The notes beneath the pieces are model-generated. The model saw only the letters and a list, made by a program, of their open reading frames with translations. It was not told the origin of the DNA and searched no databases. This document shows positions 16,868-26,500 of a stretch of DNA of 64,000 bases, one piece after another. The first letter of the stretch is position 1. Every line of letters begins with the position of its first letter. The stretch lies in the NCBI GenBank assembly GCA_963708235.1, contig OY970200.1, positions 2,914,001 through 2,978,000 on the forward strand, given 5' to 3'. A program made the position numbers and the translations under genes. The DNA is from G963708235 sp963708235 (lineage in GTDB: Bacteria > Actinomycetota > Acidimicrobiia > Spongiisociales > UBA5794).

Positions 16868-18109
16868 GTGGCCGCCGTCCACCGCACCGCCCACCCGGCG
16901 GTCCCGGGTTGCGCATCTGGCGCTGTGGCTGCGAAGCTCTCCGCACTTCGAGGTTGTGGAGCCTGGTTGGAAACGATCGAAAGACCTGGGGCCGCTTCGA
17001 CGCGGCTACCCCCGCCGCTGCGTGCTGCGCTGGTCGTGGCGCTCCTCTATCTTTTCCTCGCCGGGGTGCGGCTGCTGGAGGTGGGGATCCGCGGTCTCGG
17101 CAGCGACTACACCGATGCCCTCTTCGAGAACGTCGCCAACCCGGTCTCGGGGCTGTGCGTCGGAATCCTCGCCACCGTCCTGGTGCAGTCGTCGTCGGTC
17201 ACCACTGCAACCATCGTCGGTCTGGTCGCCTCCGGTGTGATCACGGTCGACATGGCGGTGCCGATGATCATGGGAGCCAACATCGGGACCACGGTCACCA
17301 ACACCATCGTGGCGATGGGTCACATGCGCCGTACCGACGAGTTCCGCCGGGCACTCACCGCCGCCACGATGCACGACGCCTTCAACATCATGACCGTTGC
17401 GATCCTGTTCCCGCTCGAGGTGGCGACCGGTGCGATCTCGTCGGCGGCGCAGGCACTCACCTCGCTCGTATCCGGCGGCCAGAGCCTCGGGGGCAGCTTC
17501 CAGAGTCCGATCAAGGGAGCCGTCGACTGGCTCGGCGACATCATCGAGAACCTGCTCGGGGCGCTCACCAACAGTCCCACCGTGCTGGCGGTGCTGACGC
17601 TGGTAGTCGGCATCGCCCTGATCTTCACCACGCTGGCGCTGATCACCAAGAACATGCGGGTGCTGGTCGCCGCCCGGATCGAGCGATCGCTCAATGCGGC
17701 GCTGGCCCGCAGCGGGATCGTCGGGATGGTGGTGGGAATCATCGTCACCGTTGCCGTGCAGTCGTCGAGCATCACCACATCGATCCTCATCCCCCTCGTG
17801 GCCTCGGGTGTGATCGTGGTTCGCCACGCCTACCCGATCACCCTCGGCGCCAACATCGGCACCACGATCACGGCGCTTCTGGCCGCCCTCGGCGCCGGGG
17901 CGATCGACGGGTTGACCATTGCGCTCACCCACACCCTGTTCAACGTGGCGGGAATCCTGCTGTTCTACTCGGTGCGATGGTTCCGGGACTATCCGATCCG
18001 GCTCGCCGAGGCATTGACCGGACTCGCCGTCGGTCACAAGACGCTGGCGGTGGCGGCCCTCGCCTGTGTGTTCGTGGTGATCCCCGCGGTCGGTATCGTC
18101 GTTCTGTGA
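16868..18109 (+). CDS. Na+/phosphate cotransporter (NptA/PNaS family)
   Basis: This is a membrane carrier of up to 413 residues that imports phosphate with sodium. The family hallmark is an inverted duplication, each half carrying a QSSS motif. Here these are VLVQSSSVTTATIVGLVASGVI in the first half and VAVQSSSITTSILIPLVASGVI in the second, each followed by GANIGTTVTNT / GANIGTTITAL. About eight to nine hydrophobic helices are visible. The N-terminal 45 residues are not typical, and no strong ribosome-binding site marks the GTG at 16868. The true start may lie further in (for example the GTG near 16928). A PhoU-like gene follows 15 bp later, consistent with phosphate homeostasis. Confidence 0.85.
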   Translation: MAAVHRTAHPAVPGCASGAVAAKLSALRGCGAWLETIERPGAASTRLPPPLRAALVVALLYLFLAGVRLLEVGIRGLGSDYTDALFENVANPVSGLCVGILATVLVQSSSVTTATIVGLVASGVITVDMAVPMIMGANIGTTVTNTIVAMGHMRRTDEFRRALTAATMHDAFNIMTVAILFPLEVATGAISSAAQALTSLVSGGQSLGGSFQSPIKGAVDWLGDIIENLLGALTNSPTVLAVLTLVVGIALIFTTLALITKNMRVLVAARIERSLNAALARSGIVGMVVGIIVTVAVQSSSITTSILIPLVASGVIVVRHAYPITLGANIGTTITALLAALGAGAIDGLTIALTHTLFNVAGILLFYSVRWFRDYPIRLAEALTGLAVGHKTLAVAALACVFVVIPAVGIVVL

Positions 18110-18124
18110 ACTGGGAGGCCTGAC

Positions 18125-18805
18125 ATGGTGCTGGATTTTTTCAAACGGGGCGGCGGCTCGTCCATCGAGGAGGTGGAGGCGACGCTGGTCCAGATGCTGC
18201 GTGACGGCCGCACCGTATACGACGCCTCGACGGCGGCGGTGTTCGGTGGAGGTACCTCGAAGTCGACCAAGCGCGAGGTCCGCGGCACCGACCAGGGCAT
18301 CAACGAGGGCCAGCGACAGGTGCGTCGCGCCCTGCTGCTGCACTCCTCGGTCTCGCCCAGTCCCGATCTTCCGCTGGTGTTGGCCTACATGAGCGTGGTC
18401 AAGGACGTCGAGCGGGTCGGGGACTACGCAAAGAGCCTGTACGACATCGCCCGCTGGGGCGCCGACTTCTCGGCGGCGCCGGACCGGGCCGAGTTGGAAC
18501 GTCAGTGCGACACCGTGGGCCAGCTGATCGACGAGGCAGCCGCCGTGTTCGAGAACCGCGATGTCGAGCGGGCTCAGGAGTTGGTGCTGCAGGCCGATGT
18601 CTACCTCGATGCCTACGACGACCAGGTGAAGGCGGCGGCACAGTCCGACGGCGTCGCCCTCGACGCCGTCACCCGGGCGCTGTACGCCTTCTACCTGGGC
18701 CGGATCACCGCCCATGTGATGAACCTGATGACCTCCCTGGTCCTCCCCGTCGACCAGCTCGACTACTACGACGAGGCCAAGGACGACCGTACCGACGCCG
18801 GGTAG
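18125..18805 (+). CDS. PhoU-like phosphate regulatory protein
   Basis: This is a 226-residue helical protein of the PhoU family, one three-helix PhoU repeat plus flanking helices. Strings such as VLAYMSVVKDVERVGDYAKSLYDIA match the PhoU signature (ERxGDxAxNI), and a second HVMNLMTSLVLPVDQLDYYDE segment closes the bundle. PhoU proteins bind metal clusters and tune phosphate uptake. NptA-PhoU pairing is common. The ATG at 18125 has GGGAGG upstream and follows the cotransporter by 15 bp, so the two form an operon. Regulation of the cotransporter is the likely role. Confidence 0.75.
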   Translation: MVLDFFKRGGGSSIEEVEATLVQMLRDGRTVYDASTAAVFGGGTSKSTKREVRGTDQGINEGQRQVRRALLLHSSVSPSPDLPLVLAYMSVVKDVERVGDYAKSLYDIARWGADFSAAPDRAELERQCDTVGQLIDEAAAVFENRDVERAQELVLQADVYLDAYDDQVKAAAQSDGVALDAVTRALYAFYLGRITAHVMNLMTSLVLPVDQLDYYDEAKDDRTDAG

Positions 18806-18899
18806 TCGCCCGGTCGAGCGCGGCGCACGGCACCTCTGGGTCTCCCGCTTCTGTCGACAGCCTTCCCTTCGCCGAGATGACCAGATAGACTTGGTCACC

Positions 18900-19124
18900 A
18901 TGGTCAGACAGGTGAACATCGCAGAAGCCAAGACCCATCTCTCGCGCCTTCTCGACGAGGTCGCTGCCGGTGAGGAAGTGGTGATCGCCCGAGCCGGGCG
19001 CCCTGTCGTCCGGCTCGTCGCCATCGATTCCCCCCCACACCGCAGCTTGGGGTTCCTTCCCCTTACCGTCGATGACGCGTTCTTCGCCCCACTCGATGGT
19101 GACGAGTTGGACCGCTGGGCGTGA
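18900..19124 (+). CDS. Phd/YefM-type antitoxin
   Basis: This is a 74-residue antitoxin. VNIAEAKTHLSRLLDEVAAGEEVVIARAG is the standard Phd/VapB N-terminal dimer and DNA-binding fold, followed by RPVVRLVAI and a toxin-binding tail. The ATG at 18900 is preferred to the TTG at 18891. A TAGACT box at 18886-18891 sits where a -10 element would give a leaderless mRNA. The stop overlaps the start of the partner toxin (GTGA, 19121-19124). Confidence 0.83.
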   Translation: MVRQVNIAEAKTHLSRLLDEVAAGEEVVIARAGRPVVRLVAIDSPPHRSLGFLPLTVDDAFFAPLDGDELDRWA

Positions 19125-19514
19125 CCGGATTCCTGCTCGACACCCATACCCTGGTGTGGGCGGCGAAGCGCACCCGACCGGTTGGGACGTCGCGCACGCT
19201 CCACGATCGAGGATCCCGCCACGGCGCTGCATGTCTCCGCCGCCTCTGCCTGGGAGCTGGCCACGAAGCACCGCATCGGTCGTTTCCCTGAGGCAGAAAT
19301 GCTGGTGACCGGCTACGACAACATCTGCATGAGGCTCCGGGTCGTCAAGATCGACGTCACCACCGCTCATGCCCTACGAGCGGGGACGCTCACCTGGACC
19401 CACCGTGATCCGTTCGACCGGATGCTCGCCGCTCAGGCGCTGATGGAGGATCTGACGCTGGTCAGCACCGACCCGGCCTTCTCCGACTTCCCCGGTCTCC
19501 GTCTGATCTGGTGA
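19121..19514 (+). pseudogene. PIN-domain VapC toxin, single frameshift
   Basis: This is a PIN toxin of about 130 residues broken by one extra base. The first frame, from the GTG that overlaps the antitoxin stop, reads TGFLLDTHTLVWAAKR, the canonical PIN start. At about 19172 the sense continues one frame over: PDRLGRRARSTIEDPATALHVSAASAWELATKHRIGRFPEA, then DPFDRMLAAQALMEDLTLVSTDPAFSDFPGLRLIW with the last PIN acidic residues. Removing one base restores an intact toxin. If the mutation is real, the antitoxin is left without an active partner. Confidence 0.75.
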
Positions 19515-19589
19515 TCCGCTCCACCCGGTGCGACCACTGCCGCCCCCGACCCGGGCGCCGCCCGACGGGCGAAGGCCGCACCGCATGCG

Positions 19590-20504
19590 TCACAGGCGGA
19601 GCAGCGCCAACCGCTCGTCCTCGTGGGGATTGGGTTCGTCCGGTCCGAGATGTCTCATCTCGCCGTCGATGCGGGCCCATCGGTCCCGCCCCAGACCGAG
19701 CGAACGTAATGCGGGTGCGGAGAGCAGCGCCTCGGCGTAGCCCTTGAGACCGGTGCCGATCACCAACAGGTGCTCGAGGGTGGGGTGGGTGGCGAGCACC
19801 GAGAGATCCGGGGTGGTGCGTTGTTCCAGGGTCACACTGCGCAGGGTGGAAAGCCCCAGCAGCGGGGACAGATCGTCGATCCGGTTGCAGGCCTCGATCG
19901 ACACCGACTCCACCGCAGCGACGCCCCCGACGCCTTCGAGGGTCGGCAGCTTCGGGCAATACGCCACCTCGATGGCACGGAGGGTGTCGATACCGGTATC
20001 GCCGAACATCCCGGTCAGGGAACGGCTGTCCGACACGGCGAGATGCACCAGCGGCAGCGACGTCACCGGCGCCAGATCGGTGCCGCGGTATTTGCCGACG
20101 GTGAGGTGGTGGAGGCGGGGATGACCCACGGTGAACAGCGGCTCGAGCTGACCCGGTGCCGCCTCGGTCACCGACAGCCACTCCAGCGCCGGAAGTGTGG
20201 TCGTGTCGAGCGTCCCGGTGTAGGCATCGACCCACAACCCGCGCAACCTTGCCAACCCGTTGACCCCGGTGAGGTCGGGGTGCGCCATCCCGCTCAGGTT
20301 GAGGAACTCCAGTTGGCCGAGCTCGCCGAGGAAACCGATGTCGTCCGGTCCCCACAACTCCAGCGCCCGCACCCCACGGCGCCGGCATTCGGACACCAGC
20401 GCCGCAACATCGGGATCCCGTTCGTGGCTCGACCACCAACCGCCGGCGGCGGCGACGGCTCGCTGCATCGAGACGACCTCCCCGTCACCTGGCTCCGGGA
20501 TCAT
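19590..20504 (-). CDS. Leucine-rich-repeat protein, candidate Rhs immunity protein
   Basis: This 304-residue cytosolic protein has irregular leucine-rich repeats, each starting with a strand such as LEFLNLSGMAHPDL, LRGLWVDAYTGTL, LEWLSVTEA, LHHLTVGKYRG, VHLAVSDSRSL, LRAIEVAYCPKLP, VESVSIEACNRI, LRSVTLEQRTTPDL, LEHLLVIGTGL and LRSLGLGRDRW. There are about ten repeats of about 22-25 residues and no signal peptide. It lies 17 bp downstream of the stop of the giant Rhs toxin gene on the same strand, where immunity genes normally sit, and encodes a soluble protein suited to binding the toxin tip. The immunity role is inferred from position. The start could also be the ATG at 20468. Confidence 0.6.
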   Translation of the reverse strand: MIPEPGDGEVVSMQRAVAAAGGWWSSHERDPDVAALVSECRRRGVRALELWGPDDIGFLGELGQLEFLNLSGMAHPDLTGVNGLARLRGLWVDAYTGTLDTTTLPALEWLSVTEAAPGQLEPLFTVGHPRLHHLTVGKYRGTDLAPVTSLPLVHLAVSDSRSLTGMFGDTGIDTLRAIEVAYCPKLPTLEGVGGVAAVESVSIEACNRIDDLSPLLGLSTLRSVTLEQRTTPDLSVLATHPTLEHLLVIGTGLKGYAEALLSAPALRSLGLGRDRWARIDGEMRHLGPDEPNPHEDERLALLRL

Positions 20505-20521
20505 CGGCGCCGGCCCATCAC

Positions 20522-23500
20522 TCAGCCGACCCGCCGCAGCAGGTCGAGCAGCGACCCGTGGAGGTCGTAGAGGTCGGTGCGACGCTTGCGGTTGAGGGCG
20601 TTGATCTTGTTGGTCAGGTTGCTGACCCCGCCGCAATCGCGCATCAGGAGCTGCTCGGCGACGTCGATGTGCTGGAAGATGGCATCGGAGACCTTGAGCA
20701 CCCAGATGTTGGCACCGGGGCGGAGCTTGCCCCGCCGGATGTGTTCGAGGATGCGTCGGCGCACGTCGTTGGATCGCCCGACGTAGCTCTTGCCACCCTC
20801 GGAGAAGACATACAGCCCGGGGCCGCTCGCCAGGCTCTGCGCCGCAGCGAAGGTGAGCATGGTCCCCACCTCGCCGAAGACGGTGGCGGCCATCGAGCCC
20901 TGGGCGCACAGCGCCGGGGCGCTCTTGGTCGACTGCTTACTGAGGGCGGAGTACTCGGCGGAGGGCGAGAGTCCGGTGGGGTCGGTGTAGGCGACCGGGT
21001 TGTTGAAGGAGTAGGCGTAGGGGTTGGCCGAGGCGATCGGGTCCTCGGAGATGAAGCGGCCGACCGTCGGGTCGTAGGCCCGCACCCAGGCGGTCATCAG
21101 ACCGCTGTCGTCTGCGCCGAGGCCGTGCCAGCGGGCGGCGATGCCCGGTCCGTTGGAGGCCGGTCCGTTGGATGGCGGTGCGTTGCCGAAGGCGTCGTAG
21201 CGGTACCGGGCCGTCACCTCCCCCTCGTGATCGGTGAGGGCGGTGATCGTGGCGGCGGAGTCCGTCAGCGGGTAGGTGGCCTCGGTCCCGTCCCAGATCC
21301 CGAGGATCCCGCCGTGACCCAGCCCGGCGACATAGCGGGCGACGAGATCGCCGCCGGCGTCGAACCGGAGCCGCAGGTTGGCGCCGTCCCAATGCTGATA
21401 GCTCGGCTCGCCGTCGACGGTGTGGACCACGACCCTGCCCTGGGCGTCGTAGCCGTACTCGACGGCGCCGTCGGGACCGGTCACCCGGGTGAGCTGGTTG
21501 AGGGCGTTCCAGTTGTAGGTGGTGATCGCCCCACCGCTGCGGGCGGTGCGACGGATCAGGCGACCCTCGGCGTCGTACTGGTAGAGGTGGTCGGCATCGG
21601 AGAGCAACCGGTTGCCGTCGCCGTAGGTGACCGACGCCGCCGGGTGCCCGGTCCAGGCGGTGCGGTTGCCGTTGTCGTCGTACGAGTACTGCTCGTCGAC
21701 GAGCGGCGACGCCGCCGGGTGGTCCACCCCGAGCAACCGGTCGACGGCGTCGTAGGTGAGCGTACGCGGACCGTCGAGGTCGGTGATGGTGGACGGCAAC
21801 CCGCTCGGCAGATACCCGAACTCGGTGCGTTCGATCTGCCCGGTGGCGTTACTGGTCACCTGGCTGGCGAGGGTGTCCCCCGCATACTGGTAGATGTCAT
21901 TGGCGCCGTTGGGTCGGGTCAGCGAGGTGAGCCGGTCCTGGGTGTCGTAACCGAACCCGAACGAACCGACCCTGGTGTCGGTGACCCCGGCCAGCCTGGC
22001 GGCCGGGTCGTAGAGATAGGTGGTGGCTCCGAACGGGTCGGTGATCGATGCCGGGCGGCCGTCGGCGGTCGCCGTGCGGTCGAACACCGTTGCCGGGAGC
22101 CCGGACCCGCCCCGTGCGGTGACCCGTTCCCGGGTCACGTTGGAGGCGTCGTCCCACTCGTAGGCGATGTGGGCGACGGCGCTCTCGGCGGCGGTGACCC
22201 GGCCCAGCGGGTCGTAGGCGAAGGACAGCGAGGTGCCATCGGTGGCGGCACGGGTGGCCACCTGGCCGTCGGGGGTATAGGTGACGGTGGTGGTCACTCC
22301 GGTGCGGTCGGTGAGGGTGGCGAGCTGCCCGGCGCCGTCATAGGCGAAGCTGCGTTCTGCGCCGGCCGGGTCGCGTTCGGTGATGATCCGGTCGAAGCTG
22401 TCGTATCCGAAGCTCCACTCCCCCTCGACCGGGTCGACGAACGACGTCACGTTCCCCACCGGGTCGTAGCCGTAGCGATGCAACGCACCGGTGGCTTCGA
22501 GCAGGGTGAGCGTCCTACCCATGGCGTCGTTGGTGATCCGGGTGACGCCCCGCGGGTCGTCGAGACGGTTGACGAACCCGTTGCCGTCGTATCCGATGGT
22601 GACGGTGCGCCCACCCCGGTCGGTGACGGTGACCGGTCGACCCCGCTGGTCGTATCCGTAGGTGGTCGACGTCCCGTCGGCGTGGGTGACCGATTCGAGG
22701 AAGCCGTCGGGGTCGTAGCTGTGCGACGCCACCACCGCGCCGTTGCGTTCGATCACCAGCGGCTGCCCGAAGGACGTGTACGTGGTCTCCCACGCCGTTC
22801 CGTCGGTCTCGGTGACGGTGAGAACATCGCCGCGCGGCGAGTAGGTGGTTTCCGAGGTGTTCCCCGCCGGGTCGGTGACCCGGGTGAGACGACCGGCGGC
22901 ATCGTATTCGTAGGTGTCGGTGAGGGTGCGTCCCTCGAACAGCCGGTCGGTGCGGCGCATGTTGCCGTCGAGGTCGTAGCGGTTGACGGTGGTCAGTCTC
23001 GGATCGGGCCCGGAGATGGTCTCGGTCCGCCCGTCGATGTCGGCGTCGAGGGTGACCAGATTGCCGGCGCCGTCGGTGACGGTGTCCATCCGTCCATCGG
23101 CGTCGTAGGTGACCCGGAGCTGGGGGGTGCCCAGCTCTCCGAGGATCTCGTCGAGGTAGTGACCCGGGGCGTAGGCGAAGCTGGCGAACCGGTCGTTCTG
23201 GTCGGTGACGCGGACCAGGTCGCCGGCGGCGTCGTAGCCGTAGACGATCTCGCCACCGGCGGGGTCGGTGATGCGGACGATGCGACCCTGAGTGTCACGG
23301 GTGAAGGTGATGTCCGGACCCGAGGAGGAGATGATGCCGCCGGCCCCGAATCGGACCGTGTTCCCGGCGAGGTCGCGGATCTCGATCAGCCCGAGGTTGC
23401 GGTCGATCAGGTACTCGGTGCCGCCCCGGGCGGTCAGGCGGAACTGCTTGGGGTCGTACACCCCGTCGATCCCGAAGGGTCCGCCCCTGAGGTTGCCGTC

Positions 23501-26500
23501 GCTCCCGAAGAACAGCGAACTGTCGACCGCCGCCAGGATGGAGGTGGCGCCGGGACGTCCGGTGAAGCGGGCCGAGGTCAGCCCGGGGAAGAAGGTGGAA
23601 CCGTTGGCGGGGGTGAGGTCGAAGGTCTCGACGAACCCGTTGGGCCAGGTCACCGTCACGAAGTGGGGTCGGTCGGTGAAGTAACCCAGGGTGGAGAAGA
23701 TCATCCCCGGCTGCACCGTCCGGGCGCTCCAGCCACCGCGCCCCAGCGGGCCGTTGGTGGCGATGCGGAAGTCGGCGATGTCGAGGCTCCAACCGACGCC
23801 GAAGTCGCCGACGGCCTTGTCGAACGAGTCGTAGGTGCGCTGGATGGTGATCGACTGGCCGGCGACCTGGACGGTGAGGTCGTTGAAGCTGGTGACGAAA
23901 CGGCCCGGCTTGAAGTCGCCCTCGACGATCACGGTGGTCTCGGTCACCGTGACCCCGCCGCCGGAGGACTCGGCACGGATGGCGACGACGTAGTGCCCGT
24001 TGGGGAGCCGGGTGGGGTCGATGGTTGCGGCGACATCGGGACCGGTACCGGAGGCGATCTCCACCGATCCGGGGTCACCGGGCCGACGCTGGGTGACCAC
24101 CCATCGGACCACGGTCTCGCCGGGTGGCGGGGTCAGGGTGGCGGTGATCTCGGTGGGGACGGCGATCACCGACCCGTCCGCTGGCTCGATATCGCCGGCG
24201 ACCGGACCGGGAAGCCCGTTCCCGCCCCCACCCGGGTCGCCTCCACCTGGGTCCCCTCCCCCACCGGGATGCGACAGGGCGATCACGGCCGGGGCGGAGA
24301 GCACCGGCGCCACCTCGTTGGAGGTGACGGTGCTCCGGGTGGAGAGCTGGGTGACCCCGGGCACCAGCGGGGTGTCGAGGCGGAGCCGGAAGGCGAAGGT
24401 CTCGCTGGTCGACGGGATCAGCGTGCCGTAGCCAACGGTGACGTTGCGGTCGGTCGGGTCGTTCCCGGAGACAACGGTGCCCCCGCCGGTGACCGAACCG
24501 GCGACGAGGGTGGCGCTGACCGGGACCGGGATGTCGACGGCGACCCCGGTGGCGGGGGCGGTGCCGTCGTTGCCGAGCCGGACGGTGTAGGTGACGGTGT
24601 CCCCGGCGGTGGCGGTCCCGGAACCGTCGGCGTCGACGGCGAGCCCCACCGTCAGCCCGGTGGTGATCACCGGCTTCGGGACCACGATCCGGGTGACGGT
24701 CGGATCGGCGACACCGAACACGTCGGGGTCGTCGGTGAGCACCCCGCCCGGGTGATCGGCGGAGACGGCCCCCTGGACGGTGAGTGCGGCGACCCCGTCG
24801 GCGAGCGGGTCGTCGATGACGGTGTCGAACTGGACGGCGAACCCGGTTGCGCCGTCGACCGTGCCCACCGTGACCGCCACCTCGACGGCGCCGGGGTCGT
24901 TGCCGCCGGTGACGGTGCCGGCGGTGGTGGTCACCGATCCCGGGACCAACGTCGAGTTGGGGTCTGCGGTGACGTGGAATTCGACGGCCGTGGCGGGGAC
25001 ATCGCCGGCGTTTCGCACGTCGGCGAGGTAGCGGATGGTGTCGCCGGGGGTTACCAACCCGTTGTCGTCGGCGTCGATGAGCAACGAGTCGCGCAGCGTG
25101 GCCTGCAGCGCCGCCGGTTCCCCGACGGTGGTGGTGACCTGCGCCTCGACCGGCCCGTACCGGTTCCCGGCGGTGTCCTCCCAGGTGACGGTGTTGCGGT
25201 TGACCAGGGTGCCGACAGGTCGACCCGGGTCGACGTCCACCGAGATGGCGGACCCGACCACCTGTCCGGAAGCCAGCTCATTCGGCACTGCCGGGTCGGG
25301 GGTGACCGGATCTCCGTCGAGGCTGGCAACGAAGTCGACGGAGGTGGCGTCGACCGAGCCCCGGTTGATGGTGGTCACCGAGTAGTCGAGACGCTCGCCG
25401 GCGACCGCCGACCCGGGTCCGTTGGCGGCGAGCGAGACGGCGGGGAGATGTGCGGTGGTTGTGGCGGTGTCGAGGGGGGCGATCACCAGCCCGACGCCGC
25501 CCCGGCCCCGGCCGAAGGCGGAGCCGACCAGGCTCGACCCGTCGGAGGCGAGCAGCCGGGCCAGGTAGGCGGCGTCGGTTTCGCCGTTCCCGCGCACCGG
25601 CGGCACCGGGGCGTGAGAGATGGTCCCGGCGGTGACCGAGGCGCCCGGAGCGATCGAGGCGAGCCCGGGGTTGGTGATCGGGGTGAGGATCACCGGATCG
25701 CCGTCGGGGCGGGTCAAGGTGATTTCCACATCGGTGACGTCGCCGCCGCCGGTGCGCAACGTCTCGATGAAGTCGGGTCCGATCTCGAACAGTCGCCGCA
25801 CCTGGGCGGAGCTGGGTGAGAGTTGGAAGTCGACCCGGTTGCGGATGCCGGACACCCGGGTCGGGTCGAGCAGCAGGGCGACAGTCTCGGGGTCGAGGTC
25901 GACGAGTGCCTGGGCTCCCCAGGTGGCGAACCCACTGGGCTGGACCGAGGTGTCCAACACCGGGTCGTCGCCGGCGGGGAAGGTGACGCCGGTGCGGGGA
26001 TTGGGTCGCAGCACCAGTTCGATGCCCCCGAGGTCCGGCAGCGGAGGCGACGGGATGTGGCCCGGTGCGGACTCCGCCGCCGAGGCGAACGGGGTCCATT
26101 CCCCGGTGGTCGCCGACTGGTATTCGAGGGTGTAGGCATAGGAGCGGATAGAGACCGCCGAGGCCCCGAGATTCTCCACACCGAGCACACCGGGCACGAC
26201 GAGCAGGGCGCCGTCGTTCCCGGCGGTCACCGTGTAGTCGATGGGTTCACCGGGGAGCACGTCGGCGGGAACGGCGGCGAGGTCGACCGCCAGCGAAGGG
26301 ACCAGCAGCGGGGCGGCGGCGACCGCCGAGGTCGACGGGGAACAGTCACCGGCCGACACCCGGGTGGAGGCGCCGGCGATGATGACCCGGTCGCCCAGGA
26401 TCCCGCAATGGAATCGGTTGGTCGATGCGGTGGTCTTGATGTCACCGCGCTCGGCGTAGATCACCCCGAAGTACCCGGCGGAGTGGTGACTCCCGGTGAG

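Noticed and set aside
18900..19124. TTG start at 18891 for the antitoxin
   Set aside because: The ATG at 18900 fits the family N-terminus, and the TTG overlaps the likely -10 box.
20558..25819. A 1753-codon open frame on the + strand
   Set aside because: It is the antisense shadow of the Rhs gene. Composition is Gly/Val/Asp-rich without domains, caused by high GC codon bias.
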